Of a stretch of DNA of 64,000 bases, positions 61,072 through 64,000 are shown one piece after another. The translations under genes were made by a program, and so were the position numbers. The notes beneath the pieces are model-generated. The model was not told the origin of the DNA. It saw nothing but the letters and a program-made list of their open reading frames with translations, and did no database searches. This DNA is from Candidatus Pseudomonas phytovorans (GTDB lineage Bacteria > Pseudomonadota > Gammaproteobacteria > Pseudomonadales > Pseudomonadaceae). How positions within the stretch are numbered: position 1 is the stretch's first letter; each line of letters begins with the position of its first letter. Location of the stretch: the NCBI GenBank assembly GCA_029202525.1, contig CP119325.1:5926001-5990000 (forward strand). Reading direction: 5' to 3'.

Positions 61072-61971
61072 TTACGGCAAGTGACGCTTCAGCTCGGCGA
61101 TGTGCTCCGGGCCGATACCACAGCAGCCACCGATCATGCTGGCACCGCGCTTGCGCCAGTCCTGGGCCCATGCCAGGTAGCCCGGCGGGTCCAGGTCTTC
61201 GCGCAGCTCATCCAGGCCGTCGTTGGCGGTGGCTTCCTTCGGCTGCGGCGGGAAGGCATTGGCATAGGCACCGATCGCGATGTCGGCGTTGTGTTGCTCG
61301 ATTACCGAGCGCGCCACATCGACCGCTGCGCCAATGACTTCGGGCTGGCTGCAGTTGAACAGCACTACGGCAGCACCCAGGCCAACCACGGCTGCGATGG
61401 CCTCGGCCACCGGCTCGCCGGAGCGCAGGCGCGGAACTTCGTCGATGTCTTCGTCCTGCAAGGTGAACGAGACCCAGAACGGCTTGCCATCTGCCGGCAA
61501 GTGGGCGTGGATGGCACGCACCTCGGCTACCGAGCTCTGGGTTTCGGCCAGCCACAGGTCGACATGGGGAGCCAGGCCCCGCAGCAGGGGTGACAGCACG
61601 TGAGCAACACGCTCGGGCTGGAACAGGTCCGGGCGATAGGAGCCGAACAGCGGCGGCAGCGAACCCGCTACCAACACCGGGTGGGCGCCGGTATCGGCGG
61701 CATGCCGCGCGAGCTGGCCGGCGATAGTGGCCAGTTGCTGCCCTTCCTTGGCAAAGCGCTCCTCGCCGATGTGGAACGGCACCACCGCGTAACTGTTGCT
61801 GGTGATGACCTGTGCCCCGGCCGCGATAAACGCTGCGTGCACGCCAACCACCGCCTCCGGCGCCTCGCTCAGCGCCAGCGCCGACCATTCCGGCTGCCGG
61901 AAGGGCGCCCCACTGCGCTGCAGTTCACGGCCCATGCCGCCGTCAAGAATGACCATCGCTCGCTCTTTCAT
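61072..61971 (-). CDS. mmuM: Homocysteine S-methyltransferase
   Basis: From ATG 61971 (or 61956, MVILDGGMGRELQ) the product has about 299 residues. The zinc-binding cysteines of the family are in VLFNCSQP and MIGGCCGIGPEHI, and DGGMGREL is the conserved N-terminal loop. It transfers a methyl group from S-methylmethionine or AdoMet to homocysteine, giving methionine. The MmuP-like permease is two genes downstream. The upstream region carries a MetR-type box shared with the divergent ABC transporter. Confidence 0.94.
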   Translation of the reverse strand: MKERAMVILDGGMGRELQRSGAPFRQPEWSALALSEAPEAVVGVHAAFIAAGAQVITSNSYAVVPFHIGEERFAKEGQQLATIAGQLARHAADTGAHPVLVAGSLPPLFGSYRPDLFQPERVAHVLSPLLRGLAPHVDLWLAETQSSVAEVRAIHAHLPADGKPFWVSFTLQDEDIDEVPRLRSGEPVAEAIAAVVGLGAAVVLFNCSQPEVIGAAVDVARSVIEQHNADIAIGAYANAFPPQPKEATANDGLDELREDLDPPGYLAWAQDWRKRGASMIGGCCGIGPEHIAELKRHLP

Positions 61972-61993
61972 ATAACTACTCTGCAGGTTCTTA

Positions 61994-62006
61994 TGAATAA
62001 AATTCA
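61994..62006. promoter_or_regulatory. MetR-type binding site
   Basis: TGAATAAAATTCA is a perfect TGAA-N5-TTCA dyad (with flanking A/T a 15-base palindrome); on the minus strand it reads TGAATTTTATTCA, which fits TGAANNTNNTTCA. It lies 23 bases before mmuM. A second short dyad, GTTCGTGAAC, is at 62010-62019. Confidence 0.55.
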
Positions 62007-62074
62007 TTAGTTCGTGAACGTTTATAACTATTAAATACCCTATCACTCCTTTGCCCAACATATCAGGTATGTAC

Positions 62075-62896
62075 ATGCGATTTTCTACCGTGCTCGGTGC
62101 GGGCCTTGTGCTGCTCGCCACTGCTTCCCAGGCCTTTGCTGGCGCCACGCTGGAGCGGGTTGAATCGCGCAAGGAACTGGTCAACGTGCTGATGGAAAGC
62201 TACCCGCCGTTTTCTTTCCTCAACGACCAGAACCAGCTCGACGGTTATGACGTGGATGTGGCCAAGGCTGTGGCAGACAAGCTCGGCGTCAAGCTGCGCC
62301 TGGAAACGCCGTCCTGGGACGTGATCGCCGCTGGCCGCTGGAGCGGCCGCTATGACATCTGCATCTGCTCGATGACCCCGAGCAAGGCCCGCGCTGAAGT
62401 GTTCGACTTCCCCGTGGAGTACTACGCATCGCCTGCCGTGATCGTGGTCAATGCCGCAGATGAGCGCATTCATGGCGCCAAGGACCTGGAAGGCCGCAAG
62501 GTGGGTTCGATCAGCGCATCGAGCTACGAGAGCTACCTGAACAAGAATCTGGTCATCGAAGGCAAGGAAGACCAGAAGATCGACTACCCGTTCGACTTCG
62601 TGCAGGCTGCGCCTTACGACACCGAGAACGTTGCCTTCCAGGACTTGGGCCTGGGCGCCGGTGTGCGCCTGGACGCCATCATTACCAACCTGGTGACCAC
62701 GCAGCCGCGCCTGCAGCAGGACAAGCGCTTCAAGCTGGCCGGCGCCCCGCTGTATGAAGAGCCCAACGCGGTAGCCATCGAAAAGGGCGACCCCGAGTGG
62801 GATGCCAAGGTGCGCCAGGTGTTTGCCGAGCTGAAGGCTGATGGCACGCTGGCCAAGCTGTCGCAGAAATGGATTGGCGCCGACATCAGCAAATGA
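62075..62896 (+). CDS. Amino-acid ABC transporter substrate-binding protein
   Basis: From ATG 62075 (seven bases after AGG; ATG 62069 is an alternative) the product has 273 residues with a signal peptide ending QAFA. The family-3 solute-binding fold is shown by LVNVLMESYPPFSFLNDQNQLDGYDVDVAKAVADKLG, DICICSMTPSKARAEVFDFPVEYY and the C-terminal LAKLSQKWIG. It delivers a polar amino acid or opine-like ligand to the permease encoded next, with which it overlaps by ATGA. Confidence 0.93.
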   Translation: MRFSTVLGAGLVLLATASQAFAGATLERVESRKELVNVLMESYPPFSFLNDQNQLDGYDVDVAKAVADKLGVKLRLETPSWDVIAAGRWSGRYDICICSMTPSKARAEVFDFPVEYYASPAVIVVNAADERIHGAKDLEGRKVGSISASSYESYLNKNLVIEGKEDQKIDYPFDFVQAAPYDTENVAFQDLGLGAGVRLDAIITNLVTTQPRLQQDKRFKLAGAPLYEEPNAVAIEKGDPEWDAKVRQVFAELKADGTLAKLSQKWIGADISK

Positions 62897-63714
62897 GCAC
62901 TTTTCCCCCATCACCCAAGCCCGTGGCCAAACCTGCGGGTACAGAACTTTTCGGCTTTCGCACCCGGTTACTGCTGACCTGGCTGGCGCTGTTCGGGCTG
63001 TTTGTCGCCTTCTTCCTCAGCTTTGATCTGAAGTTCGCCATCATTCTGGAGAAGTTTCCCAACCTCGCCGGTTTCAAGCTGGGGCCCAACGGCTTTCTGC
63101 AAGGCGCCGCGCTGACGCTGTTCCTGTGCCTGTGCTCGATGGTGGTATCCGTGCTGCTGGGCTTTGCCGCTGCACTGGCGCGGTTGTCGAACAGCGCGGT
63201 GCTGGTGGGTGTGGCCAGCTTCTACACGTCGTTCTTCCGTGGCACACCGCTGCTGATCCAGATTCTGCTGATCTACCTGGGGCTGCCGCAGGTGGGCCTG
63301 GTACCGGGCGCCATCAGCGCCGGGATCATTGCGTTGTCGCTGAACTATGGGGCCTACCTGAGCGAGATCTTCCGTGCCGGTATCCTCGGGGTCGCTCGCG
63401 GTCAACGTGAAGCGGCCCTGGCCTTGGGCATGCGCACGCCGCAGATCTTCTGCCACGTCATCCTGCCCCAGGCCATGCGGGTGATCATCCCCCCCACGGC
63501 CAATCAGTTCATTTCAATGCTCAAGGACTCCTCGCTGATTTCGGTAATGGGGGTGTGGGAGGTGATGTTCCTTGCGCAATCCTACGGCCGCTCCAGCTAC
63601 CGCTACCTGGAGATGCTGACGACAGCAGCAGTGATTTACTGGGTGCTGTCGATTCTGCTGGAGCTGATTCAAGCACGGCTGGAACGGCACTTCGGCAAGG
63701 CTTATCAGCGCTAG
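62893..63714 (+). CDS. Amino-acid ABC transporter permease (HisM type)
   Basis: A 273-residue inner-membrane protein, ATGA-coupled to the binding protein. It has five membrane helices with the HEQR-family motifs SFYTSFFRGTPLLIQILLIYLG and the EAA loop GVARGQREAALALGMRTPQIFCHVILPQAMRVIIPP. No ATPase gene follows within the window (the next gene is on the other strand), so an ATPase encoded elsewhere must energise it. Confidence 0.94.
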   Translation: MSTFPPSPKPVAKPAGTELFGFRTRLLLTWLALFGLFVAFFLSFDLKFAIILEKFPNLAGFKLGPNGFLQGAALTLFLCLCSMVVSVLLGFAAALARLSNSAVLVGVASFYTSFFRGTPLLIQILLIYLGLPQVGLVPGAISAGIIALSLNYGAYLSEIFRAGILGVARGQREAALALGMRTPQIFCHVILPQAMRVIIPPTANQFISMLKDSSLISVMGVWEVMFLAQSYGRSSYRYLEMLTTAAVIYWVLSILLELIQARLERHFGKAYQR

Positions 63715-63783
63715 AAGCCAAGGTTTTTTAATTTGCGACGGGGCGCACGCATGACGCGCTCGCCCCAGACTCACCACTGCCAA

Positions 63784-64000
63784 TCAGAAACGATACTCCA
63801 TGCTGGTCATGAAGTTGCGCGGCTCGCCATACACCACCCAACTGTCGGCATAGCCGTAATACTTCTTGTCGAACACGTTGTTGAGGTTGAGCTTGACGCT
63901 GAGGTCGCGGGTTACGTCATAGCGGGTCATCAGGTTGACCACCGCGAAACTGCCTTGGGTGAAGGTGTGCAAGTCCTGGCCATACTTGCTCTGCCAGTTT
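63784..64000 (-). CDS. TonB-dependent receptor, C-terminal fragment
   Basis: The last 72 or so codons of a receptor gene that continues beyond the window. LNNVFDKKYYGYADSWVVYGEPRNFMTSMEYRF-type ending (final Phe, NNVFDKKYY, GEPRNF) is the usual barrel terminus of ferric-siderophore receptors and parallels the end of the full receptor at 13.8 kb (NNLFDEKYF, GEPRNFM). Ligand unknown. Confidence 0.92.
   Translation of the reverse strand, partial: NWQSKYGQDLHTFTQGSFAVVNLMTRYDVTRDLSVKLNLNNVFDKKYYGYADSWVVYGEPRNFMTSMEYRF

Overview
The window is a GC-rich gammaproteobacterial chromosome segment, almost certainly from the Pseudomonas putida group. The evidence is the gene order rplU-rpmA-obgE-proB-creA beside ispB, the neighbourhood gdhA / ettA / GGDEF-EAL / glyA, the holD-rimI and mksFEB operons, and many copies of the short REP palindrome typical of P. 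putida (core CGGGCACGCCCGCTCCCACA). No prophage, IS element, rRNA operon or CRISPR array is visible. Assignments rest on reading the translated sequences and on recalled family motifs; no database search was run.

Layout. 1-8.1 kb: the 3' end of an NCS1 nucleobase permease with an aldehyde dehydrogenase, a DUF3422 protein, a large MscS-type channel, and the alkylation-repair pair ada and AlkA-like glycosylase. 8.2-17.9 kb: an iron-signalling region with two fecI-fecR pairs, a third orphan fecR behind a Fur-like box, one TonB receptor with an N-terminal signalling domain, two MFS exporters (one Fsr-like) and a tRNA-Met(CAT). 17.9-22.5 kb: a LysE/LysR divergent pair, an M15 peptidase, a NYN-domain protein preceded by a possible small RNA, and holD-rimI. 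22.7-27.6 kb: the condensin operon mksF-mksE-mksB without a mksG nuclease gene. 27.7-34.3 kb: creA-proB, obgE-rpmA-rplU and ispB, then small proteins including a Fur-boxed 81-residue protein and an FklB-type isomerase. 34.3-46.0 kb: housekeeping and envelope genes (YqhA, a Lon-like protease, DUF3015, DUF4105, a lipoprotein, a GreA-like factor), gdhA and ettA. 46.2-52.5 kb: a four-PAS-like GGDEF-EAL protein, glyA and an SBF-type transporter. 52.6-62.9 kb: an amino-acid/sulfur block on the minus strand (aldehyde dehydrogenase, homoserine dehydrogenase, Lrp regulator, threonine-synthase paralogue, LysR regulator, MmuP-like S-methylmethionine permease, a gamma-synthase-family PLP enzyme, MmuM), with a divergent amino-acid ABC transporter that continues to 63.7 kb. 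The window closes in the 3' end of a second TonB receptor.

How the parts work together. The last block looks like a unit for S-methylmethionine and homoserine-family amino acids: uptake by the MmuP-like permease, methyl transfer by MmuM, and possible conversion of homoserine to aspartate by the dehydrogenase pair. A perfect MetR-type box (TGAA-N5-TTCA) sits between mmuM and the ABC transporter. The iron block shows one signalling receptor against three anti-sigma genes, which suggests rearrangement or cross-talk. The most unusual non-coding observations are a promoter-terminator unit of about 80 nt before the NYN gene, a 45-codon leader ORF before an MFS gene, a 90-bp inverted-repeat element between rpmA and obgE, and the set of REP pairs.
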